Below, piece after piece: positions 37,801 through 51,288 of a DNA stretch of 64,000 nucleotides. The notes beneath the pieces are model-generated. The model saw nothing but the letters and a program-made list of their open reading frames with translations. It searched no databases and was not told the DNA's origin. The translations under genes and the position numbers were made by a program. The stretch's first letter is position 1. Every line of letters starts with the position of its first letter. Source of the stretch: Cruorifilaria tuberocauda. Its lineage: Eukaryota > Nematoda > Chromadorea > Rhabditida > Onchocercidae. The stretch covers positions 1-64,000 of the forward strand of contig JABVXU010000025.1 of the NCBI GenBank assembly GCA_013365365.1. Reading direction: 5' to 3'.

Positions 37801-40800
37801 ATATATTATTTCGTTTGATGAAGCTGTGAAGTGAACTTATTTGATAACTATAGAAGCGGAAGGAGTCTAACTTTACTAACGGAATATGGATCAACGACCG
37901 AAACAATGCCACGATCCCTTTCTCTTTGGTCATTGTGAACTCGGAATTCCTGATTTTCTCTCACGAAAACCTTTTGCTGTCCCTAATCAAATTTTCAATC
38001 AGTTTAAAATTATCCATTATAGCAATCGATTGACTTATACTTTCAGTTAGTGTAACGATGGATTGATGCTTAATCGAATGTAATTGCTCTCCGTTATCCG
38101 GATCGAGTAGAGACCGAGCATTCAGTGACTGAGGGTATCAAGCAAACCTTCCTAAATGTCGCAGAGCGAGAGAGAGAGATTTCAAATCTTAATTGCATCT
38201 GATCACTTATCACCATGAGATGATTACAACCATCATTTCCTTTCAAGGACGAATACTTTTCTCCTTGAAATGTCGCAGACTCCTGCCTTCTTAATTAATT
38301 ATCTGTTTTCTCTAAATCGACGCTTAAAGCATATTGCATTTAAGCTTGCTGCACCTTTTCAGTCTACATTTCACTCTCTGCTTACCAACGAAACCGACCT
38401 CTGTGCCCCCCTCCCTCTCCCTCTCTCTTCGTACTGTTTATTTGTTGCTTCAGTGAGAGAGGACATCGATCTCCTTCGGTTATTTCACTCTCCTACAAAC
38501 CATCATCTGCGAACTTCAGCCCCGTCACCCATCAAGCGCTTTACGACGAGTTGTCACATTTCCGCATCCAACAGTCCCGCTACAGTGTGAATCATTCTTC
38601 TCATTAGCATAAATGGGAGAGAATTTGATGAGAAGGAAGCGGTAAGATTGAGTGGTAATTGTTCAGTGGGATGTTCTTTCCTCAAATAAAACTTTTGGGA
38701 GGAAGCGCAGATGTACAGTGGGTGCACTGCAGATTCCGCCCGTTCGGAATACTCCAATTCCGCTTCCCCGCTCATATCGATCAGAACAATTCTAATCCCT
38801 GCTTCAGTGTCCTTTGTATTTCTGCGTTCCCGCGGACTTTGCGCTGCAATTTCTTTATTAGTTAAATGGTTTCTGTTGAACTGAACGTTTCCGCTCTTCC
38901 TGCCTTCCAACTTTTTGTCAGATACGAAATTGCTAAGGACGGATCGGTCTATTCCTATATCTGTTCAGACGCTTATTATGGCTTCGTTAGAGAGACAAAC
39001 CGATGATAAGCCATAACTTTGATAAATGTGGGAAGAAAAATAGATACGTGAATTATTAGTACGAGCCTCATAAATTTTTTACAAAGAGATTTGACTATTC
39101 GCAAGATTACTTATGTACTTTAAATGCTAAGTGACACGGAATACAGTACTGCTAAATTAGATTGCTTGTATCCAGCACTTTGACTAAATATTTTGAGTGA
39201 TAGTTATGTACTTTAGAAGTGTCCGACAGTTGATCCTTTTCAGTACGTACTGTTACAGATAAATATTATCACTGTTAATTGTGCATTTCGAGTGGAAACG
39301 CATAGCTTTATTAGCTGCGGTAATTCTGATTAGTTTAATAATTTGCATGCCTAAAGTCCTTCATTGACGCTATGAAATGGGCAGTTTCCGGAATTGTATA
39401 ATGTAATGCTTTTTCTAAACAAATTTCCGATTTCTGAAGAAGGAAATTTGCGAAGAATGTATAGAATAATAATTTCTGAATGACGACGAATCCTTCAACC
39501 AGTTCATCAGTATTGGTCGTCCGACGCATAATTCGTCTTATCTCATTTTTCTCGGCTTTTTCTTTTTTAGGTTTCGTGGCTGTTTGAAGTGAAAACAATT
39601 TCGCGAAAACATGCATCACACGGAAGGCGTCAACATTGCAGAAACTGAAGGAGACTGCTGCGGTAAAAATTTTATTCATTTTCAGATTCTTCTTCAACTC
39701 CACTTTCCGTAGTGATGTTTCACCAGCATCATGATATGATTAGTTATCAGTTTATCAATTTCCTCACATTTAATCACCAGTGACAAAAATTTCATGGACG
39801 CTCATAGCTGAATTTAAAATTTGAATTTCTAGTCAATGATAAAGTTTGTTCGGCTCCATACTGCAAGGTCTAAACATTAACTTGCTCTATTCTCCGTAAT
39901 CTGAATTGGTTGGTTGGAATAAGTGAGAGCGCTTTGCTGTTTTTCCTTGAAATTTTCAATTTAAATTGATAGATACTAAAGAATTTACTGTTTGACTGTG
40001 ATTTTCATTGTTTTACTTTTCCTTTACTTCCATCATGCGGGAATTTTCATGGAAGCATCAAATTCATCATATTTCAATTAGTTATATATCACTCAGCTTT
40101 ATCCATCTCCGTTTTTGCAATCCCTCAAAATCTTACTTTCCTGTGCACATTAATAATATTCCGTTTTGTTTTGCAACGGATTGCAATAAGCCAACAAATG
40201 AAATTATAGATCACCTTGAAAGGAAAAATGAATAATCTGATTCAGCCATTTATTTATATACTGTGTACTTTTGTTATATTTAAAAATCTAAATCCATCTT
40301 TTCTTACATCTAACGTTTCCATGTTCCACTCATTATTAGAATCTTACTAGAGTTTTCGCTAGAGAAGCGTACCATACTTCTAAAGCTTCTTGAGTACACG
40401 TGAAGATGAAAATATAATGGAAACATTATGGACACAAGTGAGGAGGATGGGAGCAGTAGCAACATGGCTTCTTTCAGAGGAAGGAGAAGGTGATTCTTCC
40501 TCTCTCTCTTTCTCTCCCAACTTTCTGTGAAGAGAAAAAGTTACAAAGTTTTCTTCTTCATTTCTCATCAATCTTTGCATAATAAGAAGCTTCTTCATTT
40601 ACCGAAGAAAATCATCCCTTGTGTGGTTGAAGGTAACTACTTACTTTCCTTGTGTGATTTATTCTCAAGAAAAGTTTTCATCTGTATAAAATGAAATCCG
40701 CGTGAAAGGATGCGAGGGGAATGAAATAAGGCCGCTGTAAATAGATGCATTGATCTTTTAGATCACTTCTCTGCAAAAAATCTTGTCGTGAACACTTCTG

Positions 40801-43061
40801 AAGGAAAGTTTTGCTAAATGATTCAATTTCATGTTAGATCACTTTTATAATCAATTCCTATCAAGATGCAATTCTTTTCCAAATCGTTTTGTGAATGTGA
40901 ATGATGGCAATGTCTTTCGCCTGATGATCAGATATGAAAAATAACAAACTAAAACTCATATCCTATCCTCTCTTATCACTTGATTCATCTTTTCCTATCT
41001 CATTCCTACTATTTCTACTTAAAACTTTTATCTTCACTTAGTACTTGTGCATCACTTCATCACATTTCACACGCATTTCATAAATTTCCTGAAACTTTTG
41101 CTCAAAAACTACATTATCACTAAAACTAAGAATGGTGAAAAATTAATTATGTATGATGAATTTACAATTTGCTCCTTAATTAAAATTAAGTTACTGAAGA
41201 TTGAAGAAGAAATGTATTCCCTATTTTAATTTTTTCATTTCTAAATCTTCCTTGGACTATAGAATATATGTGGATCAGTCGTATTTTCATATCAGTTGTT
41301 TCTTGATTTCTTAAATTATGATAGTTAATTGTATTGGAAAACTGATCTTTTATCTATAACTTCGAAGCGAAGTTGCTAAAAGAGTTAGCTTCCTTCTTTT
41401 TTTGCTCAATTTGTTTAACTTCCTTGGGGTTTTTTTACTGAAGTTTTGATTAATTTCTATTGTTGAAATTAAACGATACGCTATTTATGATCTTTTTTTT
41501 CTACATATGATTATTTCATAAAATTACAAACTGAGGCGGGCAAATTGGCCTAAAAAGCGATTAAAATTATTACTCTTTTAATAATCATTTTTTATGGAAT
41601 GAAAAAATCGTCAGGTAACAGTAGTCTCCTTCATTCATATTTCTGGAAATTTCTTTAATGGAATTTTTAACTAACGAGTAATATTTGAATTCAGATTCCA
41701 TGCTCTGTTGATTGATGACTTAACATATTCTTACTTCAGTTCTTCATCACGGATTTGAGTGAGAAGACCGAACTGTACTTGAATAGGTTGAACTTCTGAC
41801 TACTCTCCATCCATTTTTCTGCAAAGCAACCCGTAACACTTAGCAGTATTAAAATAACTCATCCATAGCATCAGTGTTCCAAAAGCGGAAGTTAGCACTT
41901 GAAAGATAGGTCAATCGCCATCATTTTTTAACTCCAGTGTAAGTAATTATTCGATTTAGTTTCACTCTCTTTTCGAGAACTGAATTAAAACGGGCAGGAA
42001 ATGAGGAGAGACGGAGGAAAAGGGAAAGAGTGTGTTCGAGAGCATCTCTTTTATAGATTAAATGATCGTTCTTTTTTCTTTGTTTGTAATAAGTGTAATT
42101 TGAAAAGAGAAGAGGTGAGAGAGGAAGTCTTCCCGTCCGATGGCGCTTCCTAATACCACTCTCGAAGTGTACGAAAATGTCGTCCACGGCTCTGTCTCTC
42201 TTTCCGTCATCAATTCCGTTCTTCGTTCCTTCTCGAAATTTTATTTCTCATCTTTTTAAACTACTTTGCCTTTCATTTCTAGTCCGTCTTGTCCTGGTAA
42301 ATCACTTTTTTCCTATTAGTCTCTAATGAAACACTGCAAAGATACGGACAACTTGGGAGGGAGATAACAATTTACCGGTGGTGACCATTCTCTGGCTAGG
42401 TAAGTAAAATAGTCGAGAGAAGTAGCAATATGGTAGATGGGGAATGTGATGATGTCTATTGTTAAGTTAGTAGTTGGATATACAGTTTTTGCCGTGATTA
42501 AGTAGTCAGGTGGAATATACGGACGTAGACATTTTCCAATCAAAGAAGTGAGTGAGGAAAGAACTGTTTTTGGTTATTTCAACAGTAATTAGCGGATTTC
42601 TAGTGACATTTCTCTCTCATATTCCAAGCCTTGGATCGAGTGTCAAGATTAATTGGTCAAACTAATTTTCAGCATATAGAATTTATTGTCGAAACTTCTA
42701 AATTCTGTTCGGTTGATTTCTAATCGTTTACTTTTCATTTAAGAGACAAATTAACCGCTCCATTCTTATTAATTTCTTGACTGGTTCCTGACTCCCCTTT
42801 CACTGATTGAGCTCCGTCATTTATTCGTCTATTTGTGAACTTCCATGGCCTGTTATTGCTTTTTGTTTACCTGTAAATGTGGATTCCTTTCTGTAGTCTT
42901 TTGCTCTCTTCATTTACATATTTTTCATTTAGTTACTCATACATAGTTTTTCCTACATTTAGTTATCTTTCCTATAATTGAATTTCAAATAATATATAAG
43001 TTTGGGAAAGTGTTATTTTGAATTGCCATCTGTGAGTATGCAAATTTTAGTACTTTTACAG

Positions 43062-43079
43062 GTCGAATAAGAGATAAAA
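43062..43079 (+). promoter_or_regulatory. Candidate trans-spliced leader of the snf gene
   Basis: TTTTACAG ends at 43061, giving an 18-nt leader before the ATG at 43080. This matches the spacing seen at four other genes of the window. Confidence 0.45.
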
Positions 43080-46000
43080 ATGTGGTTTGAGGAACGAAGT
43101 TGGTCTAACTTGAAGATGTCATCAATGCTTGTAGAGGAATGGCGTGACCTGTGGCCCATCAAAATTGATATGATTGTCGCATCGCTTGCGTATGTTTTCG
43201 CAACTACCAATTTTCTCAACCTTCCCGGACTAATACTCCAAAATGGCGGATGTAAGTTCGATTTTCATATGAAGTGAGCAAAAATTGAAACTGTTTGAGT
43301 GAAGGAATTGAAGTGGAAAGTTATCGATGTGCTCTAATGACATGTCAAGTAGACATTACATTTATGTGCAATCCAAGTCATGACAAATATAAATAAATAA
43401 TTGCTGGAATAACGCGCAATGTCTCAGCAAAGGAAATGTGAAGTAAATAGATGTAAATATGACAAGGTTGGTTTAAACTTTGTCGAAAAACTGACGACTG
43501 TTGCATACGCAATTAATGAGTACGTGTTGCACAAGTACGTGTGTTTGTATGCTTATAAAGTGAAAAGTAAGTAAGTAGTGAATTTTGATTTCTTTCAGTA
43601 GCATTTATCGCAGCCTATGGTGCATCATTACTTGTTTGTGTTTTGCCGATTATTGTAATGGAATTTTCGGTTGGACAGCTTACTGGACGAGCACCTGTTA
43701 AGGCGCTTTACAACATATGTCCGCTTTTTAAAGGTAAGTATGAGAAGAGTTTGTTTTTCTCCTCCTAGCACTCTCATGTATTTCCTATTTTCTTATACTT
43801 CCCTGTTACATCACATTAGCGCTCCTAACGTGATTTAATCGCAATAATTTCATAGGTTGAATCAGAGAGTCGGAACTGTTTGCCGTAAAGTTTTGATTAT
43901 TATAGAAGCTTATCTCTACATTGAATATTCGTTAAAAGTTTTGAATGAGGGATGGCGTATATTGCATGATGGATGATTGGATTGATCACTTTTGTAATGT
44001 TCGCATGCAATTAGCTGACCTTTTTATTCAATTGAAAAATAATCGCGTAGCATTCATTAAATATCCCTGTCACAGCTAATGCATCAAAATATCTTTCAGT
44101 TCAGGAATTTCAGTTTTGACAATTATTATTAGCAATTGTTCCAGGCGTTGGCATTGCCCAAATAATCTTTTCGCTATTCGTATTGGCACATATGACACGG
44201 TACCTGGCATGGCTTCTGCTTTATCTATTTCATCTCTTCTGGGCTATATTAGCTGGACGACCAGGTCAAGATCTAGCTACTCTTCCACTGATATTTTTCA
44301 TTGAATTAAAATTTTTTAATTCAAACTAGCTTGTTGTTTTTGCAAACTTCTACATGTTATTTTTGCAGGATTACCGTGGCTGAATTGTAAGAGTTTCCCC
44401 GAGCTTCAGACGTTACCGTGTGAGGAAGCGAGCTCCGTGGCAAATTTGAGTTTTGCTAGTACGACGAAACTAAACACTTTAAATGCGCAGTCGTCGCTTG
44501 TTCAATTCATGACGTACGCTTCTTTCCCAAAACTCACATACTTTGTTTATATTTGATCAATCGAAATAAATTCAGTTAGAGATTTGCAGAATGTTGGAAC
44601 GACCATCGAGTAACATTGCTGAAACAGGTCATTTGCAATATTATATGCTCGCTTCTATGGGAGCTGTTTGGCTGTTGGTTTTTCTGGCTACTTGTTTCGG
44701 TGTTCGTTGGTTGGGAAAGGCAAGAATTTTATATCTCAAATTTTCTCTCGTTTAATGAATTATGTAGTGAAATCAATTTCATATATCCATCGTTTTGTGA
44801 CTGCCAACTTTGTGATAGTAATCAAGAAAAATCATGTCTTCCCTTCTGATATCTGATTATCGTAGCTAATATTAGCATTTTCGAATTATGAGTTCTGCGA
44901 AGATGTGGATATTTAATGATGAATTAACTTACTTCTCTGATTTATGCAATTCGCGATTTTGTAATTCGTTTAGTTCGTGTTCCCTTCAGGGACATAACGC
45001 GTCATTACGTGATGGACCTTGGTGTACTGACAAGAAGTTGCACTTAGCATAACGGATTAAAGGATATTAATTATTGCAATAGTTTCTACCAGCAAAAAAA
45101 TGACCATAAAATGTGCATGTGCATTAGAGGGATGTCGAACTTTCCATTAAATGTGAATAAGTGTGAAATTATTTCAGGTTATACATTTCACCTTCATTAT
45201 GCCTCTGGTTTTACAGTGTTTACTTCTAATACGTGCTTTAACTCTTCAAGGTCTTCCTGAAATATTAACGAAATTTTATGAGATCACCGACTGGCAACGA
45301 ATGACAGATTATCTCGTGAATTTTTGCAGTTTTTTTTCAATTTCTGAAAAAGGAAAAAGAGTTTTTGATATTTGTTTTAAAAAAAGTTTTTAAATTTTAG
45401 CTTGTTACTATCAAAATATAGTAAGGTTGGACATTTGACACTTTTTCAACTTAGGTAGGGAAACGATTTCGAAATGAGATACTTTGCAGAAATCCAAGTA
45501 ACATTTAGAGGATTAAGCTGGAGGCCCTTACATCTTAGCACACCATGTGTTGGTTGACTCTCGTAAGTTCGCACCATTTGAATGCGTTGGTAAGAAGAAT
45601 TGAAGTGAAGGAAAGGTTTGCAGTAGTTTACTGCAGCTTCATTTAATATTTCTATTTTATATTATTTATATTTAATATTTCTATGTTTTACAACTTTGTG
45701 TCTTTTTTCACTTCATTAATCCATCCTGCATTGAAGATGTGGAAGACCGCCATCGAACAGGCGGTTTCTGCTACCGGAGTTGGTTTTGGGACATTTATTA
45801 CAATTGCTTCGTATAACAAGCGGACGAACAATCTTGTTGGGTAAGCAGTGATAAACTGCTCTTTTTCAACTTTGGCTACAATTGTGTTTTGTTTTTCACC
45901 TTTAACAGTTCCTCGTTGGTAGTTGTTGTCCTTTGTATAAATGAAAATCTGTGGTAGTATTTCACACACAAATTATCACTTTATTTTGCTTAATTCGATT

Positions 46001-49000
46001 TTCAACTTTTGATTGGAAAAGTAAGGGCAAATAGAAAAGTATTCGTCAGCCAAAATATTATATCGCAAGTCTTAATATTGCTTTTAATTATAATTGCCGT
46101 TTTATTTGTTTTGCATGCCATGTTCTGTTTGTTTTGTAACTTTGAAATTAATGTAAATTAATGTGAAAAAAAATAAACGACGCTTTATATTATTTTGAAG
46201 TATTGTTATCTAATTTTATAGTTTTCATTTGATTCCTAGAACCGAAATTGGAAAAATAACGGGAACGAAAGTCTTAGAATTAATATTTTATAGTGACGCA
46301 TGGATAATTCTGTTTGGCCACATCGTGTTGACGCTGATACAAGTGCTTATAATAATTGGATTTCTCGGACATTTAAGTGTTCGACTTGGATTACAATCAC
46401 TCGAGCTTCTTGATCGAGGTTTATTTTATTCCCATTTTTTATTTGAGGTTTGAAACTCTAATTTTGGATTAAATTTGCAAAAGTTGTTGAATTTCAAATG
46501 AAATTTATGGAATTTCGAATTTTCTTCATGAAGTTTACTTTTACATCGATATTGCCATCAAGGTTTGAATTTCCCTTCTGCTTTAAATTTTAAATAATTG
46601 TACAGTAATTTTTGACTAGTGGTTTTTTTAACTCGAAAAAGCGAAATTTTTCAGGAGAAGCGCAAATGTGGCATATCCTCGCATATATGTCGCATGTGCC
46701 AGACACACGGACATGGACTGCAATTCTTTTGTTTATGTGTATTTTCGTCTTACTCAACATTTTTGTGAGTTTCTGTTATTCTCTTTTCTCTTTCTCTATT
46801 TCTCCCAAGCTATCACTATTCCATGTTTCAATATTTTTATATTTAGACTTTCGTCGTGACGGTTTTGGCGACCCAGTTCAGTCCAGGTTATATGGATTTG
46901 TTAATGTTAAAAGGAGTAATATTAATCTTCTTTCAGTATCTTCTCACTTTGAATATATTGGCAGCGTTTGAAGATGCATGTGGTGAGAAATCGTCCCGTT
47001 GTTTTCCACGATTTGTACTTGACCTTTTTATCTGTTGCATTGCTTTTATCACCAGCTTTTATTTTGCTACGCAGGTAACGAGGACAAAGTATCATTTCTT
47101 CAAAAATTTCAACCGAATGTTATTATTGTAAGGTTTAGCATTGTGGATACTTTTATTCCTCTCTTTTCCGTATTACGTAGTCTGTGATTGGCATAAGCAG
47201 TTATATTACTAGGCAATAATAATAATAGTAATGATATGTGAACTATTTAAATGATCTTCTCAAGCATATTTCTTTAGTGCTTAGGATTTGATAATGGCGA
47301 CCAATTGTTTTGATGATTGGAGTAATTTGACTTTCATTACCTGACAATTTAAACTTATTTACGCTATTAATTTATTAAGACGAGTAGGAAAGGGAAAGGA
47401 AAATTTCCAAGACCTCACACAATTATTTTAACTATCAAACCTTGGAATAAGTCTAGTAGGATTTTCTGAATTGGCGGTTTTATTATTTTTCTATTGACCA
47501 TTTTTCTATTTTTCTGTTGATTTTTCTAATTATAATAAAAAGAGTCTTAAAGATGGTTAGGTCACTGATTAATCCATTTTATCATTTTGATGCCACACGA
47601 TGATGATTTGCATAACTTTAATCTATTACCAAAATTCATTTATTCAAAATTACAATCTTACAATTAGAATTTACAGAACTTCAAATTTTAAAGCAATTTA
47701 TAAGTTATGAGTTGAAAATGAAAAAAGAAGGGGGACCGATGATTTGAGCTTCACTTTTTTCAAATTAAAATTAGAAAAGTAGTTTCTCTATGAATACATT
47801 CTTGTAAATTTTGTTGTATTTTCAGGGCGGTCGATACGCATATGAGCTAGTTGGTGGCTATTTGAAATATGTGACATTGTGGATTATACTCTTCTTCGAA
47901 ATGCTAGCAGTTGGATGGTTCTATTGTAGGTCTTTAAAATCTCTACTGAATCAGAAAAATTTATCGGAAACAAACATACGGGATTTCTTAGGGAATTTAT
48001 TGAGTGTTTATCTATTATAAACTGTAGAGTAGAGTCTTAATAAAGTGAAGAATGAGGAATGCATTGTATTAATGAAAGTTGATGAAACTGGTTGCTGAGA
48101 AAGATTCTGGCTCAAAATGTATTTTTAATTGTTAGAAGATTAGATCAGATCACCGGGTCAGATGATGTTTCATCCTTCAAAGAAAATATGTTTAACTGGA
48201 ATAAGATAGAACATTATCAGTACATTACAGGTGCACATCGTCTTGGTAATGATTTGCATACAATGCTGCGGCGGGCATGCTGTTGGTGTATTGGACATTT
48301 CATTCTTTATTTCATATACCTTCTGCCAGCTATCCCTGTGGTAAGTTGTTGGATTCTGAGGTTGGATTGTATGATTGCACTGATTTCTCGGGCACCATTT
48401 CTTCGTCTTTCGTGCAATAAGTTTACCACTTTATTTCTCTGATATCTCTTCAACTGTGTGTCATGACCTGTTCAACATGAAATTGCTTGACTAAATCATA
48501 GATTTTTCATTAAATACGTGATCGTGATTGAGAAAATGGTAACGCTTAGAAATTGACTGGAATGATTTCTGAATTTTGTATTTCTAACTTGAGGAAAAAA
48601 TACAAGACGAGATTGATTTTCAGATAATAGCCATGCTGAATCTGATCAATTATGATTATTCGATCTATTCTTCCGGAATCCATGAGTGGAAGTATTCAGA
48701 AATGCTTGGATGGACAATAGCATTGGTACCATTGCTACCAATTCCGTTGTTTATGCAGTTCCGGATTTGTAGGACATGTATCAAAGGACCTGGAGTGACG
48801 AAGTGGCAGGTTCAAGAATTTACGAGAAATTTCGGATTCCAGTGTTCTTTTATCTAAGTTTCGCAATGTTAAGAGTCTAATTTTGATGATCGGAACAAGC
48901 TTTAGCCTTTCTGCTTGATTTAAATTCAACTTCTTATGGAATTGTTACTGTGCTAGTTGCAGAAGCTAAAGAACGCAATATCATCTCCTTTGCCTTATGA

Positions 49001-49260
49001 AGTTATTAAGACGTCGTCACCGTCAGCTATGAGGAGATATTCAAGTGATACACCCGGTTACGTCCTTCTTCCGCAAGCTCCGCTCGCTGAACCAGAAGTT
49101 TTCAATGAGGTAAGATTTGAATAGCTACTGAGCTATGGATCCATAGCTATTGCATGTAGTTCTTATTTTTCCATAACCCAGAATGAAGTACATGTCACTT
49201 ATTCTTGTAATTTTTAGCTTCAATTATAATTTATGATTGATACTTCAGAACCGATCATAA
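43080..49260 (+). CDS. Divergent SLC6-family (sodium/neurotransmitter symporter-like) transporter
   Basis: Fifteen exons close in frame to about 677 residues: 43080-43251, 43599-43733, 44145-44264, 44369-44513, 44590-44719, 45178-45315, 45737-45840, 46222-46418, 46655-46764, 46847-47074, 47826-47925, 48231-48340, 48624-48809, 48963-49109, 49249-49260. The product is a 12-TM plasma-membrane solute carrier. SLC6 landmarks: LILQNGG before TM2, EFSVGQLTGRAPVKAL, ICPLFKGVG, a cysteine pair in extracellular loop 2 (NCKSFPELQTLPC), and TM6 TGVGFGTFITIASYNK. TM10-TM11 follow (ATQFSPGYMDLL; GGRYAYELVGGY; HRLGNDLHTML). The TM1 sodium/substrate motif GNVWRFP is replaced by TNFLNLP at residues 43-49, so it is an orphan-type member with unknown substrate and possibly altered sodium coupling. 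Intron 5 has a GC donor. The exon 8 acceptor is ambiguous (46222 or 46240, both in frame). Confidence 0.85.
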
Positions 49261-51288
49261 GCAGAAAGGACACAATCGTCGTTTCAAGGGTATATCTTAA
49301 ACTGCCAAAGTTATTTTGCTGCTATACTTTTTTTTATATACTGTTTTGTTGTAAATAAATTGTATTTCAATATGCTTGATTTCAGTTCTGTAAATATTGT
49401 GATTGTATACACGAACCCATTTGGATAAGCCTAAAAAACATTGCCATCAGAAAGACTATCTACTCCAAAGATATAAAACTCGTACTTCTAAGTACCAGAT
49501 ACTTATCGAACAAATTGTAAAAAATTTTCAGGATTTCCAAACGAAACACTCAGACATCTTTCAGAGCAAATGTGATGAAATTCCACCAAACGCCGCTACT
49601 TGTTTTAGTCAGTCTGTGTGAGCTCTCCTTGAATTGTATTTCCTCTAGTCTGGAAAATCTATGCACTTGATTCCACCTAACTTTTGATACTGTGCCCAAC
49701 GGAATGTACTTCATTATTTGTTTCTAATCCATGATCTACTTCTGAATCATTATCCATTATCTGTTTTCTAAGTTCATCGAAAATGGCAAAAGATGGCTTT
49801 TTTCCAGTGTTTTTTTATGAAGTATAGATTTCCAAACTTTGATTTAATATGTTTGCATGCATATATTTTGCCAATCGGTTGTATAGAGTATGTGAAATGG
49901 GATATGCCAATCTTTATTTTACCTCCTTTTTCCGTAATATCTACTTCATTAAGTGAAAATAAACATTTAGTTAGGAAAATAAATAAATACATAAAAGCCT
50001 CGTTGAAGGCTTATAAACTTAGAAACAATAATGAAAAAAAATAAATATGTTAAGTCTTTCAACTGGGTTTTTGTGGATTGTTCATCGGAATTTCATTTGT
50101 TCAGCAAAGGCAAATGGAAGAAAATAACCAATAATAAACCGAAATCATTAATGTATACACGATCAATGCCGCTATGAAATCCTATATAGCGCATGGAAAG
50201 GAGTGAAAAAGATAAGCTATAAAGAGTTAGTCTGTTTGTCCTGATAAACAGTACTGTAACTATCTGTTCAGCAATTACTGGAATGATGTCCAAAAATGAC
50301 CTTAAATGTTAAAACCTACTGCCACCAAGAGATCCATTCAATAAGACCCACGACTGAGATGTGGATGCAATGGAACGATTCAGCGAAGAGATTCATATAA
50401 AATCAATTAAAGGCAAACAGGGTGTAAATAATTATAAGATTTCGGCGCCTGAAAACATCACTTAGCATTTTTAACACGCCTCGGCTACCAGATTTTTTAC
50501 TGTTTTACAAACTATTTTAAATAATTAAAGGATGAAAATGGAACCCTCTCCCCTACTTTGCTATCATTTTCTTCTCAAATCTTATTCCGGACCGTCCTAC
50601 AAGATTTGAATTGACGAAAATTGCATAATATGTGTATTCCGATTAGGATAACATGTAATAGTGAAAAACCTATACAAAATTCAATTAGAGGGACGCTATT
50701 CTTCTGCAAATTAGGAGATCTGGAAGCAGTAGTAAGAAATTACATATAAAAAGCACCAGATTCACTTGGATCAAATATTTGCGGCGCAGTACGATAAAGA
50801 TACTGGAGTACAGGTATGCACTGTGGCTCATTTTTCACCATTGAAACAACCGTCCGAAAAATGCTAACCGTTTTACTGTATAACCAAGCCCCATTTTCAG
50901 CAGTTTTCATTCCTTCCTACAAGAAAATTCAACGCTTTCCAACAACAGCAGTTATGAGGAAAAATAATAAAATCATAAAATCAAAGTCCGATTCATTTTT
51001 AAGAAATAAAAACCATGTGCACTTAGTGTAACGAAAAATCTAACCCAATTTCCACTTTAATTTGTTTTTAAAAAAAATTGGGAACTACTCAAAACTGCTT
51101 TTAAATTAGAAAGACATCAATGCATACATTGAGATTATGCTCTTTTTTATCTTTTAGTAACAGACCCGATTAAATTATATACCTATTGTAAAAGTGTTTT
51201 TTACACTTTCACAATATTTCTTCTGTTCTCCTTTAAATGAATGAAATTAATGAAGATACTCCTTCATTCTTTATAAATTACAAATAAA
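49261..51288. other. Intergenic between convergent snf and xnp-1
   Basis: About 2 kb, AT-rich, between two gene 3' ends. It includes a possible alternative last exon of snf (49386-49520; see findings). The rest holds only chance-like frames. Confidence 0.5.
49354..49359 (+). terminator. AATAAA polyadenylation signal after snf
   Basis: AATAAA lies 94 bp after the TAA of the last short snf exon, a plausible 3' processing signal for the transcript ending there. Confidence 0.5.

Larger units (their letters stand above)
32760..43061. other. 10.3-kb gene-poor stretch with simple-repeat island
   Basis: No gene is supported. Simple repeats and mixed-composition DNA concentrate at about 33.2-35.1 kb and again near 38.1-38.9 kb. 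The longest open frame of the window (158 codons, 34622-35098 plus) runs through CAA, GA and TTACC repeats and is judged chance. The rest is AT-rich. The stretch could contain distal control DNA or non-coding RNA genes that I cannot detect by eye. Confidence 0.5.

Noticed and set aside
38270..38910. Overlapping 106- and 118-codon ORFs on opposite strands
   Set aside because: Neither shows a domain or plausible exon borders; the overlap on opposite strands suggests chance in a stop-poor patch.
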